Assembly: GCF_003340475.1 (NCBI RefSeq)
Contig: NZ_QBKA01000002.1
Span: 2,055,501 to 2,119,500 of the forward strand
Length of the DNA stretch: 64,000 bases
Direction of reading: 5' to 3'
From: Alteripontixanthobacter maritimus
GTDB lineage: Bacteria > Pseudomonadota > Alphaproteobacteria > Sphingomonadales > Sphingomonadaceae
The position numbers were made by a program, and so were the translations under genes. The notes below the pieces were generated by a model that made no database searches, had not been told where the DNA came from, and saw only the letters and a program-made list of their open reading frames with translations. Below, piece after piece: positions 36,191 to 45,444 of this stretch. Within the stretch, counting starts at the first letter, position 1. Each line of letters begins with the position of its first letter.

Positions 36191-39100
36191 CTATCCCTCG
36201 ATTTCTGCATCCGGCTGGCCTGCCAGCAGGGCGTTGACCCATGACAGGGCCAGATCGCGGCTGCGGTAGGTGCCCCAGCGTTTGGTCTCTTCGCGCTCCA
36301 CAATCGGGAAGGTGGAGTAGATGTAGCGGATGTCGTCGCGGGCCTGGGCCGCATCATGATCGGGCAGGTCGGGATCGAATATGCCGTAGAGGATGAAATA
36401 CAGCGCATCGAGCTTGGCGCGCAGGGCCAGCCGCCGGTCCTCGTCCCATGCGAAGGGCGGCAGCACTTCCCCATCTGCATCCACATGGCCCATATCGCGG
36501 GCGAAGGGGGCCATGTCGTGCGCGGTATAGGTCAGCTCCAGCACCGCCTCCTGCACGATCTCGGCGGCAGTCTTGGGTCCGAGTGTAGGCAGCTGGCGGG
36601 ATGACGGGGAGTTGTTCGACTATGTACCAGTTGAGGTTATTGCCTTGTACCTTTTGCCGCAGCACGAAATCAAAGGACACCGTATTGAGATTTGCGATGA
36701 ATAAGGCCGACTGCTCAGCGGCTCCTTCGATCTTCATGATCGGAAGCGAGTTACCCGCACCCGAGTCTGGCACGATTGCCGCAATCATGGCGCGCATATT
36801 GGTAGATGAAGTCACATGCTTCATTCCGATGTGCCATAGCGCCCTTGGCTTCACTTCATCTGCTAGCACCCATGAGTTTGGCGTTGCTAGCCAAGCAGGA
36901 TCTTGGTGTTCATCGAGCGTCGTATTGACGGGCTGATTTGGTCGGTTGGCATTTTCAGAATTGGTAATGACACTTGCCGCTCGGTGATCGAAGGCCTGCA
37001 CCATCTTGCCTTCATACAACGGGACCCATTCGCCAGCCTCAGATTGCCAGCAATTGCCTCCGATGGGCCATGCACCTTCTGCGCCTTCAAGCTCCGCACG
37101 GGTCCGAAACAGGTGACTGTCGTTCGTCATGTCGAACATACGACGATATTTTACGAGCCAAGCCGCCACTGGCTCATCAGTGGACTTGTCCACCAATACC
37201 GGCACGCGGGCGTAGATGGCCGTCGTCAGTTCCATATCCCGGCGGGTGCGGAAGATCGGCGCGGTGCCGGTGTTGGGATTGACGCGGGCGAAGTCCTCCG
37301 CCGTAATCGGGAACGCCTGATCGGGGTTTGCGCGCTCCTCCACCGATTGCAGGAAGAACCCGCACTGCGTAGCATCGAATGTCCGTCCGGGACTGCCGAT
37401 CATGGCGATGAATTTGAACCGGCTGTCCACGTCTGGGAAGAACGGTTCTAGCTTGTGGCGAGTGCGCCGGTTCTCAAAATCATACAGCGCTTTGATATGC
37501 CCGCCGGTCGCCACCTGCCGGAAGAACACGCTGGCGGACAGGTCGCTGGCGATCCCGCTGGGAGTTAGCAGGCCCACCATGCCGCCGGGCTTTACCAGCC
37601 GGTGCGCGCGTTCCACGAACAGGCTGTAAAGATTGATGTCGCCCCGCCCCAGCAGCGGATAATGCCCGCCATCCTTGGGTTTGCGCCGGGCGATCCGCAG
37701 CGTGTCTGCCGCGCGCCTGTCAGCCTTCAGGTAATCGCCATGCAGCGGGTCTTCGGCGACCTTCAGCGCGCCGATCATTTTCTTACGGTCGGATGCGCGT
37801 TGCGCTCTGGCGATTTCCGGCCGACGCGCGGCGAACCATTCGACCTGTTGCAGCTTGATCCGGTCCCACGGGGGATTGCCCACCACGGCGTCAAACCCGC
37901 CCTCCAGTTCGGCGCTGGCCCAGTTGGTCCACACGCCGGGAAAAGTGATCTGCCAGTTCAGGAACCGCTCTTCCTCGATCAGCGCGCGGGCCTCTGTCCA
38001 TATTTCTGCGAAGCGTTCCACATCCTCTGCGCGCGCCTTGCCTTCTTCGGGGGACAGCCGGCCGCGGGCGATGTTCAGGGGGTCGCCAAACTGCCCGTCC
38101 AGCCACTGTGCCACCAGCGGCTTGTCATCGCCCTTCAGGTCCAGCCAGTCGAGCGCATGGATGAAGCTGACAAAGCCGTCCAGCGCGCCAGTTTGCGCTT
38201 CCACATCGCGCCACATTTCCGCGCTGCGATGGGCCTCGCCAATTTCCGCATCCGTCAGCGCTTCGATGGTCTGCATCGCCGCCGCCTGCCGCTGCGCATT
38301 GGCCAGCGGTTCGTGCAGGAACAGTTCGCCGCCTTTACCGGCCTTGTCGATGGCATCGCGCACCCACAGGCCGAACAGGCTGTCGCCGGCCGCCAAATGG
38401 TGATCGATGAAGCTGAGCGGCGCGCCCACGGTGAAGGTGTGCAGCCATAGCGAAACCTTGGCCAGTTCCACCGCCATCGGGTTCTTGTCCGCGCCATAGA
38501 CGCAGCGTTTCAGCACCATGCGTTTGACCAGCTGGGGATCGTCCAGCTGTTCCTCGCTTACCGCCCAGCCCGCGCTTTCTGCATTGGCGCTGATGGTGCC
38601 GCGTATCCTGCGCACTTCCTCCGACACCGGGCTTTCATATTCCAGCCCCAGTTCCTGCATCGCCAGCGCCGCCGCCTCTGCCACCGCATCCAGCGCCAGA
38701 TTGGTCAGCCTGTCGACCAGGCTGACCAGGAAATGGCCGGATCCCATTGCCGGATCGCATACCCGCAGCCGCGTGATGGCCTTTGCCGGGTCCGCCTGTT
38801 GCAGGCGCGCCAGCTTGTAATCTTCGCTGTCGCCGGGCTTCAGCCTGCCCAGTGCATCGGCAAAGGCGCGGTGCGCGTCGGTAACCAGCGGCTCCAGCGT
38901 TTCATCTAGGATCAGCAGCACCAGCTCGTCGGGCGTGTAATAGCTGCCGCTGTTCTTGCGGGCGAAGATGTTCGGGCGGATGTCCAGTTCGCCGTCATCG
39001 CCGCGCACCAGCTCGAATTCCAGCAACCGTTCGTAGATCGAACCCAGTTGCTGCACGGTCAGATCGCGGTAGTTGATATAGCGCCGCCGGCCGTCTCGCT

Positions 39101-40343
39101 GTTCGAAGGACAGGATGTCCAGCGCTTCTGCCATCACGTCATCGCCCAAACGAATATCGTTCAGCAGCGGCTGGGACGCGCTGAACAGCCCGCCATTATA
39201 CGGCGGCAGGCCAACCGACGGGTCACCCTTGTCGATCATCTCCGACAGGCTGGAGAACCGCGCCCAGATCTGCCGCGCCACGCTGGAAAATGTGTCGCCG
39301 TCATCCTTGCGCCTGCCGACATCCAGCCGCGCCACGCGCAGGGCGTAATCGTCGAAGCGTGGGTCGCGCACAGGCAACAGGCCGCGATCCTCGGCATAGA
39401 GGATGAACAGCAGGCGATAGAGCAGGATGAGCGTGGCCTGCCTGATGTCGTCCAGCGAGGCATCATCCGGCGCGGCCCTAGCGACCGCCTTGCCCAGATC
39501 GGGATAAAGCCGATCAAACACGAGGTCGGACAGGCTCTTGGCCACGCGCTCTTCGTAAAATGCGGCATCCTTGCGGGCGCGTTCCAGGAAATTGGGCGCA
39601 TCGGGTGCCGCGCGTTCAAATGCGGAACGGCTGAATAGAGTGGCGAAGACGCGCAGCCAGTGGTCGCGGTCCTCATCGGTAATCCCTGCATCCAGCAAAT
39701 CCCCGTCCAGCCCCATGATGCGGGACAGGTCCAGTTCCAGATATTCGTCGATGGTGGAACGCGCGCCCGAATAGTAAATGCGCCAGCGCGCGCCATTGGT
39801 CAGAATGCCCCAGCGCAAGGCCCCGCTTGTCAGGTCATCAATTCGCCTCAGATAGCGCAGCAGCTGCGTCGAAGGGGTGTCGCGGTCTGCGCCCCGGCGG
39901 CCCTCTGCCCGGTCCAGCGCGCGGCCCCAGCGCTTGCTTTCGACCACTGCCGCGCCGAATTCGTAGCGTTTCCATTCTTCGGCATGGGTGTTGGCCTTTG
40001 CCTTCGCATCGGCATCGATGAACAGCAGGCCATCGGGCACATCCACCCGGCCTCTGTCGGAAAGGTTCTGCTGGGTGAGATAATCCGCCCAGCCAAGCGC
40101 CTCCAGCACGGGCCAGACCAGATCGGATTCCGTCGTCGCCTCATTGGGGCTGGTGCCGTGCGGGAAGCCATCCATGATTGCAGCGAGCGCCGCGCGCAGT
40201 TCGGCGGGATCAGTGTCCTGCCACGGACTGCTGCGGGTTATGCCCTCTTCCAGATAATCCAGATTGAAAAGCGCGCCAGCGGTGAAGAGAGTGGTATCGG
40301 TCACTTGAACCGGCTTATCGACCCGCCGCACGCACGCCAACAT
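36191..40343 (-). pseudogene. Type IIG-like restriction enzyme/methyltransferase (Eco57I family), frameshifted near the end
   Basis: The main frame (36354-40343) encodes an N-terminal nuclease-like region, RGRVDVPDGLLFID ... AAVVESKRWG (Asp ~101, Glu-x-Lys 135-137). It also encodes an N6-adenine methyltransferase with motif I VCDPAMGSGHFL (529-539) and motif IV NPPW (823-826), and a target-recognition-like tail. After IVEQLPVIPPAAY the frame becomes nonsense. The expected ending (LGPKTAAEIVQEAVLELTYT ... FARDMGHVD) is found in another frame, ending at 36191. So one base was lost or gained at about 36575-36600. About 1,380 codons in total. The last 110 residues would be lost; activity may be impaired unless this is a sequencing error. 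Confidence 0.8.
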
Positions 40344-40461
40344 TTTCTCAAAATCATTTGCAGAGTTTATTGCGGTGGAACGGCGGGGCGCAAGACGGGC
40401 CGATCGCTGAATCTATTTATTGCTACTTTAGTAATCCCTCGCACGCGGGCAGAAAACGGTG

Positions 40462-41118
40462 TTAACTGTTACGCAGAGGATTGGGACCGCCATACAGTTT
40501 TGCGATGTTAAACAGCAAGGCACCCGCCGCCGCCCCTGCCACACGCCAGCACCCTTGCCTCATACGCGGCATGACTGCCCCCCACCATCCGCCTAAGCCT
40601 AGCGGACTTCCTAGCCGCTCCGGGGCGCGTTTAAGCATGTAGTGCAGCTTGCCCTTTAACTCAACTTCATACGCGGCTGGATTGTCCTGTACGGAACGTG
40701 CCGCTCCCAGCTTCTGGCTTTGCAACGTATCAGCCCAATAGCGTCCCGGCAAAATTCCTTTCACCCAGCGCAGGGGCATTGGCCGGAACAGTTGATCAAG
40801 CTCGGGCGGAACGTGCAGCAACAGGTGGCAATACTGGCCAAAACGCTTTCCGCATTCCTGCACCCAAGCCCCAGGCATTAATTGATCGCGCGCCGTTGAC
40901 AAGTCACGCGCTAGCTTCACAAAATTACCTGTGGCCACGACACTGCCCTTTGCGTCGATACCGCCTTTGCCCCATGCAATCGTCGCAAACCGATTAAATG
41001 GCAGTCCAACCGCAAAAGGAGCGTCGCTTGCCCCTATCAGTTCGTAGCAGTCATGCTCGCTAAGCTACCAACTCTCACGATTGCGGCTGCCGCGCGCACC
41101 GCCCCGCTTAAGCAGCAT
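40462..41118 (-). pseudogene. Broken conserved alphaproteobacterial protein with in-frame amber stop
   Basis: From ATG 41118 the frame reads MLLKRGGARGSRNRESW, meets TAG at 41065-41067, and continues in frame as LSEHDCYELIGASDAPFAVG. It then reads GLPFNRFATIAWGKGGID, AWVQECGKRFGQYCHLLLHV, PPELDQLFRPMPLRWVKGIL and GKLHYMLK. After GGWWG a second lesion shifts the frame; the expected GQSCRV ... GVWQG tail is found in another frame. The intact family is common in sphingomonads beside mobile elements and has replication-initiator-like His motifs (HLLLHVPP), a role I only infer. Confidence 0.65.
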
Positions 41119-41177
41119 CGGCTTGCTCGAATGTTCCGAAGAACCGTCCTATAATAGCCGCACCACATCGATTGTCA

Positions 41178-42172
41178 TTAGCCGCTGATTTCTTGGGCTA
41201 TATCCCCTTCGATTGCATCTGGGTTCCAAAGGCCAATTTCATTCAACAACGTCGACGCGGTAAAGCGTAAGCCATGAGCGGTAATCTCATCTTTTGAAAA
41301 ACCCATGCGACGGAACGCTGCATTTAAGGTGTTTTTACTCATCGGGCGCAGCGACGTATGCAGGGCAGGGAAAGCAAAGCCCTTCGGGCCGGTCAGCTTG
41401 CGCAACTCAAAAACGACGCCACTACTTGGCTAGAAAGCGGAACCGAATGTGGCTTTCGTGCTTTCATTTTTCCGGCTGGAATGCGCCATATCTTTTCTCT
41501 TAGATCAATCTCGCTCCAATCAGCATGACGGAGCATTCCTGGCCTAACAAAAACGTGCGGAGCGATCTGCAAAGCAAGCTTGTTAATTGGGCTACCAGTG
41601 TAAGCATCGATGGCCCGGAGCAGCTCGGCTAGTTTCGCAGGCTCCAGGATAGCAGCATAGTGTTTTGCGTTGGGAGTAATTAGCGCCCCTTTTGAGTAGG
41701 GTTGCCGGGTCAGACTTGGCGCGGCCCGTCGCCACCGCAAACCGAAACACACGGCTCGCGAAGCTTCGGGTCTTTTTGGCGGTTTCGTAATTCCCCTGGG
41801 CTTCCAATTTTTCAGTGTCGCTAACAATAGCTGAGGATCAGCCTCAGTAATCGGCATTTTGCCTATCGCTGGAAGGAGTAACGAAAGGAACCACTGCGCC
41901 TTTCGCAGCGTGCTGTTCGCCCGACCCTCTTTGGCCATTTTTGCAATCTATTCTTCTGCAATCCACACAAAGCTATCGTTTGCGCGCATCTGCCAATTTT
42001 CGGGATACGCCCCCAGCGCCAATGTCTTTTCCTTAGCTGTGAAGCGATACTTAAATCGCCATAGTTTGGAGCCGCTGGGAAGGATTTCGACAAAAAGTCC
42101 TTTGGCATCGGCCCATCTAAACGGCTTGGCCTTCGGCTTAGATCCAAGAATTTCAGCGTCGTTGAGCGGCAT
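41178..42172 (-). pseudogene. Decayed P4-type tyrosine integrase
   Basis: Three pieces in order on the minus strand make up a wrecked integrase. An N-terminal DUF4102-like arm domain (MPLNDAEILGSKPKAKPFRW ... LALGAYPE) covers 41948-42172. A core with RPGMLRHADWSEIDL (the family's 'RxGELRxxxWxEIDL' motif) lies in 41393-41938. A C-terminal piece with ITAHGLRFTASTLLNEIG (HxLR motif) lies in 41178-41405. Stops, frame changes and an internal deletion separate them. It indicates that the 34.7-42.2 kb stretch came in as an integrative element. No intact attachment site was identified. Confidence 0.8.
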
Positions 42173-42334
42173 TTAGGGGCATGGCCTTTCGGTACTTTGC
42201 CGACAATCCCGCGATATGCCCCTAATCATGCCCCCAAAGTTGCGGATTTCGCAAGAGTGCCAACCGACATTGAGCGACATGAAGGCGCACTGAATGGCAG
42301 ACTTACGCCGCTTTGTCGATATTTTTACATGTGT

Positions 42335-42604
42335 TCAGAAACAGATAAATAGTGCCAGAAGAGGACCTGCATCTCTCGCACCGTTCCTCAGAGCCTGCCC
42401 CAACGCTTCCTTCACGCCCCGCGAGCGTGTTTCAAGGCTGGTCAGGACGGTATTGATCCACTGCTGGTCATCGCCCGCCAAAACACTCGTTACTGCCTGT
42501 GACGGCTCTTCCATGCCTGTTTCAACGATGGGGCCACAGCGGGGCTCCAGCGATCTATCTGACGCTGCTTCCACGATTGGCGGCGATACGGTCTTCTTCA
42601 TCAT
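42335..42604 (-). CDS. Small hypothetical protein (89 aa)
   Basis: Two ATGs (42604, 42601) start a frame reading SDRSLEPRCGPIVETGMEEP and DDQQWINTVLTSLETRSRGV. It lies 33 bases after the small gene at 42638-42967 on the same strand and may share its transcript. No family is recognised. Confidence 0.4.
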   Translation of the reverse strand: MMKKTVSPPIVEAASDRSLEPRCGPIVETGMEEPSQAVTSVLAGDDQQWINTVLTSLETRSRGVKEALGQALRNGARDAGPLLALFICF

Positions 42605-42637
42605 CGCTCGATGGTCGGCCAGTTCATCGGCGGAAGG

Positions 42638-42967
42638 TCAAGAGTTCGGTGGATGGTTGGGCGCTGGTGTTTCGTTGTTGATTGCTGCTCGAAGGATGCG
42701 CGCCTCTTTGGCGGGGTGCAACAGATCGAGCCATTGTGGCGATTGCTGGCCGAAGGTCTGAGCATATCGCTTGCGCAGAGCCTGGCGCGCAAGGCCCGTT
42801 CCCCATGTCGCTTTATGGGTAATCGTCTGACCATCGTCGGCGCATCGTCGGACGGTAATCGTGCCAGTGCTGTCAGGTTGGGCGAGGATGGCGGCGACTG
42901 TTTTGTCCAATGGTCGATCGTTTTTGGTTTCTATTTCAGCCTCCTGTTTGCTGGGATACGGCGACAT
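42638..42967 (-). CDS. Small protein of the arm (left copy, 109 aa)
   Basis: The frame from ATG 42967 reads MSPYPSKQEAEIETKNDRPL, then AILAQPDSTGTITVRRCADD and LARQALRKRYAQTFGQQSPQ. It is a mixed, charged protein with no recognised family. It is kept as the coding strand because a copy occurs in the right arm (from 63692). Its gene lies 28 bases after the other arm gene. The alternative plus-strand frame over the same bases is Ser/Cys/Trp-rich and looks non-coding. Confidence 0.55.
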   Translation of the reverse strand: MSPYPSKQEAEIETKNDRPLDKTVAAILAQPDSTGTITVRRCADDGQTITHKATWGTGLARQALRKRYAQTFGQQSPQWLDLLHPAKEARILRAAINNETPAPNHPPNS

Positions 42968-42995
42968 CACCAACGAAGATTATGCTGATCGCTCG

Positions 42996-43232
42996 TTACG
43001 AGTAGCGGCCAAAGCCAGGTTTGAACGCCTTGGCTATCTTGCCACGCGCAGTTCGTGATTGATGGTTGCGCCGTTTTTTCTTCGTGGGCGTTGTGGGATG
43101 GGGCCAGTCGGGCCAGGTTCCGTCCGCAGCAAGTTCTTTGGTCGTGCGGTGTTGTGCCAGCTTGTCGCTGGTGAGGTTTTTGTAAGTCATGCACCAGCAT
43201 ACCGTAGAGGCCGATCGGATTGCATTATTCAT
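42996..43232 (-). CDS. Small basic protein of the arm (left copy, 78 aa)
   Basis: From ATG 43232 it reads MNNAIRSASTVCWCMTYKNL, then TKELAADGTWPDWPHPTTPT and a strongly basic C-terminus with KKKRRNHQSRTARGK. In this left copy the frame is open upstream through the palindrome to 43328, because the palindrome reads GTCAACC. In the right copy the same position is GTTAACC and gives a TAA stop. The sequence just upstream, DHRYIQHAIENLQ, also looks protein-like, so an older longer gene may have been cut at the palindrome. The family is not recognised. Confidence 0.5.
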   Translation of the reverse strand: MNNAIRSASTVCWCMTYKNLTSDKLAQHRTTKELAADGTWPDWPHPTTPTKKKRRNHQSRTARGKIAKAFKPGFGRYS

Positions 43233-43273
43233 CTGCAGGTTCTCGATCGCATGCTGGATGTAGCGGTGATCAG

Positions 43274-43292
43274 AAGGTTGACCGTCAACCTT
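43274..43292. repeat. 19-bp palindrome 1 (cassette boundary)
   Basis: AAGGTTGAC-C-GTCAACCTT is a perfect 9+1+9 palindrome. It lies exactly at the inner end of the left arm repeat. Related copies are at 44316-44334 and 63367-63385. Confidence 0.85.
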
Positions 43293-43302
43293 GAGGGTCT
43301 GC

Positions 43303-43641
43303 CTACTTCCGCTTTCTGATCTGACCAAGAAGTTCGGCTACCTCGTCTTTGCTCATCGAGCGGCTGCTCCAAGTATCTTCATGCGTGTCCATGCCTTTGC
43401 CCGCGATCTTGCCAGCATAGCTGTCGTAGAGTCCCATGCTGCCATCCGTGTCGGTGTAATCGATGCGGTAATATGGCGCTTTGCCTTCGCCCGTAATGCC
43501 GATCCGAACCGAACAGGTATCGTGTTCTTTTTGGCATTCGTGGAGATTGCCCAGAACAACTCGCACATACTCTTCACGATCATTCAGCGTTGGCAGCACA
43601 TCAGCGATGATCGCATCATCAGGGATAGCCTTGGTCGTCAT
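43303..43641 (-). CDS. Hypothetical cassette protein (112 aa)
   Basis: An acidic protein with an AGAGAGG ribosome site before the ATG. It reads MTTKAIPDDAIIADVLPTLN ... GEGKAPYYRIDYTDTDGSMG ... MSKDEVAELLGQIRKRK. It stops 10 bases before palindrome 1. Together with the DUF1643 gene it fills the segment between palindromes 1 and 2. No family is recognised. Confidence 0.6.
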   Translation of the reverse strand: MTTKAIPDDAIIADVLPTLNDREEYVRVVLGNLHECQKEHDTCSVRIGITGEGKAPYYRIDYTDTDGSMGLYDSYAGKIAGKGMDTHEDTWSSRSMSKDEVAELLGQIRKRK

Positions 43642-43655
43642 ACTCGTTCCTCTCT

Positions 43656-43680
43656 AAAAATCGCATATTATGCGTTTTTT
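43656..43680. terminator. Bidirectional terminator between cassette genes
   Basis: CGCATA-T-TATGCG is a perfect stem with A5 on one side and T6 on the other, so it can act on both strands. It overlaps the end of the DUF1643 gene and precedes the 112-residue gene. Confidence 0.7.
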
Positions 43681-44191
43681 ACCACGCTTCCATATTTTGA
43701 TCGTCAGCAACTCGACCCCGACCGCGTGCCATCGGATGGCGAGGATTACTGTGTCCCGTTTTACCAAGCGTCACCAGTTCGACTGTTTTCGAACACTTTT
43801 TCACCCTCTGGATGAACTGGTCGGCTTCGCCTTCCCACGCACCATCGTTGCCCCAAGCGATGAGCAGCTTGTTGCCACTGTTCTTGGCAACGACGATAAT
43901 GGCATCAAGCCATTGGTCATTGTCGTCATGCGACCGTTTGTCGCTCGCCCACATCACACTCGGCTCCGACGCACGAAGAGGATAAAGATTAACGATAGCA
44001 AGTCCGCCATAGCCCCATCGTTTCGCGAAGTGAGTCAGGCGGCGGATGGTTGGATCATCTTCATCAGCATCGCCAGTGCTTGGATTAAGCATGCAGGCGG
44101 GTAGCTTGGGCAGGTCGTCGTCCCATGAGCGCTCAAGGAAGAAGCGGTAGTTTTCGCAGTCGCTTAAAATGGCATCGGCTTTGGTAATCAT
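43679..44191 (-). CDS. DUF1643 family protein
   Basis: The 170-residue protein starts at ATG 44191 behind AAGGA. It shows ACMLNPSTGDADEDDPTIRR, WGYGGLAIVNLYPLRA and KLLIAWGNDGAW, the hallmarks of DUF1643 proteins, which occur in phages and mobile elements and have no established function. It lies in the segment bounded by palindromes 1 and 2. Confidence 0.85.
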   Translation of the reverse strand: MITKADAILSDCENYRFFLERSWDDDLPKLPACMLNPSTGDADEDDPTIRRLTHFAKRWGYGGLAIVNLYPLRASEPSVMWASDKRSHDDNDQWLDAIIVVAKNSGNKLLIAWGNDGAWEGEADQFIQRVKKCSKTVELVTLGKTGHSNPRHPMARGRGRVADDQNMEAW

Positions 44192-44315
44192 TTGTATCGT
44201 TCCTTGGGTTCGTTGGTTGGGAGCCGACAGAACGATTCCGATTGAGGTAACCCTCACTTAGCATCCAAGATAATTCCACATGATCGATCGGGCGCTAGTT
44301 TCGATCGATGGTAGG

Positions 44316-44334
44316 AAGGTTGACGGTCAAACTT
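44316..44334. repeat. 19-bp near-palindrome 2 (cassette boundary)
   Basis: AAGGTTGAC-G-GTCAAACTT, one mismatch between arms. It separates the DUF1643 cassette from the C39-like cassette in the left arm. Confidence 0.8.
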
Positions 44335-44375
44335 TTGGGGTGCGCCCGTGTGTCAGTAGATTGCGACGACCACCA

Positions 44376-44741
44376 TTATTCGACTGACACATAGCCTCTC
44401 AGGCGATGCTCATATTTCGTATGGTAGGGATCGCGTAACGTCTTCGCCTTCGTATCCCATACCATCCAGTGTTTTGAGTTATCGCCATCCTTTAATTCGG
44501 CGAAGACCAAGGCATCAGTATCGAGATCACTCAAAGCCTTCTTCCCGAAGGGCTTGCGGCGCGCGCTCAAGGGTTTGCGTCCGAGCTTGATCAAGGCTTC
44601 GTGAAGGTCTTTGGTTTTTGTCAGTTTTGACCGCCCCATTTTATAGACTGCATGGCGAGCTTCATCATAAGATGCATTCGCCAGCATAGCTACACACGCT
44701 ACTCCGCAGTCATTCTCTTCTTTCTGTTTTATCGTCTTCAT
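44376..44741 (-). CDS. Peptidase C39-like (papain-fold) protein
   Basis: The 121-residue protein begins MKTIKQKEENDCGVACVAML, the Q-x(4)-D-CGxAC motif of C39-type bacteriocin-processing peptidases with the nucleophile Cys. A candidate catalytic His is in NSKHWMVWDTK and Asp in LRDPYHTKY. It stands alone without an ABC transporter. The domain may act on a phage or toxin peptide or be a structural relative; that is inference. It occupies the cassette between recombinase and palindrome 2. Confidence 0.75.
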   Translation of the reverse strand: MKTIKQKEENDCGVACVAMLANASYDEARHAVYKMGRSKLTKTKDLHEALIKLGRKPLSARRKPFGKKALSDLDTDALVFAELKDGDNSKHWMVWDTKAKTLRDPYHTKYEHRLRGYVSVE

Positions 44742-44761
44742 GGCATCTTCTCTCAGTCTTG

Positions 44762-45304
44762 TTACGCAGCCAATGCTCGATACACGCTGGCACGACCAAT
44801 GTTCATCTCACGGGCAATCTGACTGGCTCCCAGACCCCTTTCACGCATGGCTTTGATCTCTTCGGGATCGATAGTGGCTGGCCGACCTTTGTAGCGTCCC
44901 TCTGCCTTCGCCTTCGCGATCCCTTCCATTTGACGTTCGCGGCGGATGTCGTTTTCAAACTGGGCAACAGCACCAAGCACCGCCAACATCAACTTGCCCG
45001 TGCTGGTATCGGTATCGACGCCAGATTGGTTCAAACATCGAAAGCCAACCCCTTTGGCCGATAGCTTCTCGATGACCTGGTGAAGATCGGCGACACTGCG
45101 TGCCAATCGATCTAACCGTGTTACTATCAACGTGTCGCCATCACGGACGAAGTCGATGGCATTCGTCAGTTCGATCCGATTACTGGCTGACCGTCCGCTC
45201 ATTTTCTCGCTGAAGATCTTCTCGCACCCGATTTGGGCCAGTGCCTCATGCTGGATCTCCAGCGATTGTCCTGCTGAACTTACCCTTCCGTATCCCACCA
45301 CCAT
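44762..45304 (-). CDS. Serine recombinase, TnpR/resolvase family (left arm)
   Basis: The 180-residue protein from ATG 45304 (GGAG ribosome site) has VGYGRVSSAGQSLEIQ with the nucleophile Ser, TRLDRLARSVADLHQ, LAVLGAVAQFENDIRRERQ and a C-terminal helix-turn-helix (GLGASQIAREMNIGRASVYR). This is the TnpR/Pin small serine recombinase layout. It is close to the right-arm recombinase (62617-63159), same length, about three quarters of residues the same by eye. It points outward. It probably acts on the res-like region just upstream. Confidence 0.92.
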   Translation of the reverse strand: MVVGYGRVSSAGQSLEIQHEALAQIGCEKIFSEKMSGRSASNRIELTNAIDFVRDGDTLIVTRLDRLARSVADLHQVIEKLSAKGVGFRCLNQSGVDTDTSTGKLMLAVLGAVAQFENDIRRERQMEGIAKAKAEGRYKGRPATIDPEEIKAMRERGLGASQIAREMNIGRASVYRALAA

Positions 45305-45420
45305 CCGCATCTCCGTCTCATTAGGGTCTAAGGACGCTCATCCAACTGTCTCAGAAAAACATTCCCTACCCTATGGAGACGGAATCAGCCGCGGTCTGAA
45401 ACGTCCCGCCTGGGCTTAAA
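45305..45420 (-). promoter_or_regulatory. Res-like recombination region, left arm
   Basis: The 116 bases before the left recombinase align without gaps to those before the right recombinase (62501-62616), in inverse orientation. Shared blocks include TGATTCCGTCT, CATAGGGTAG and TTTTCTGAGACA. Position and length match a resolvase res site that also carries the tnpR promoter. Confidence 0.7.
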
Positions 45421-45444
45421 TAAATGAGAGAGAGGTATGGAAAC

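Larger units (their letters stand above)
42659..43292. repeat. Left terminal inverted arm of the 43-64 kb island
   Basis: This block is repeated in reverse orientation at 63367-64000; positions pair so that their sum is 106659. Proteins and reading frames deduced from both copies are identical apart from one base I noticed in the inner palindrome. The block is at least 632 bp; its outer end cannot be placed because the right copy runs off the window. The inner end coincides with a 19-bp palindrome. It holds two small genes pointing outward. Confidence 0.9.

Noticed and set aside
42611-42988. Plus-strand frame in the left arm (and its mate at 63671-63943)
   Set aside because: The opposite strand gives better protein-like composition and two consecutive outward genes in both arms.
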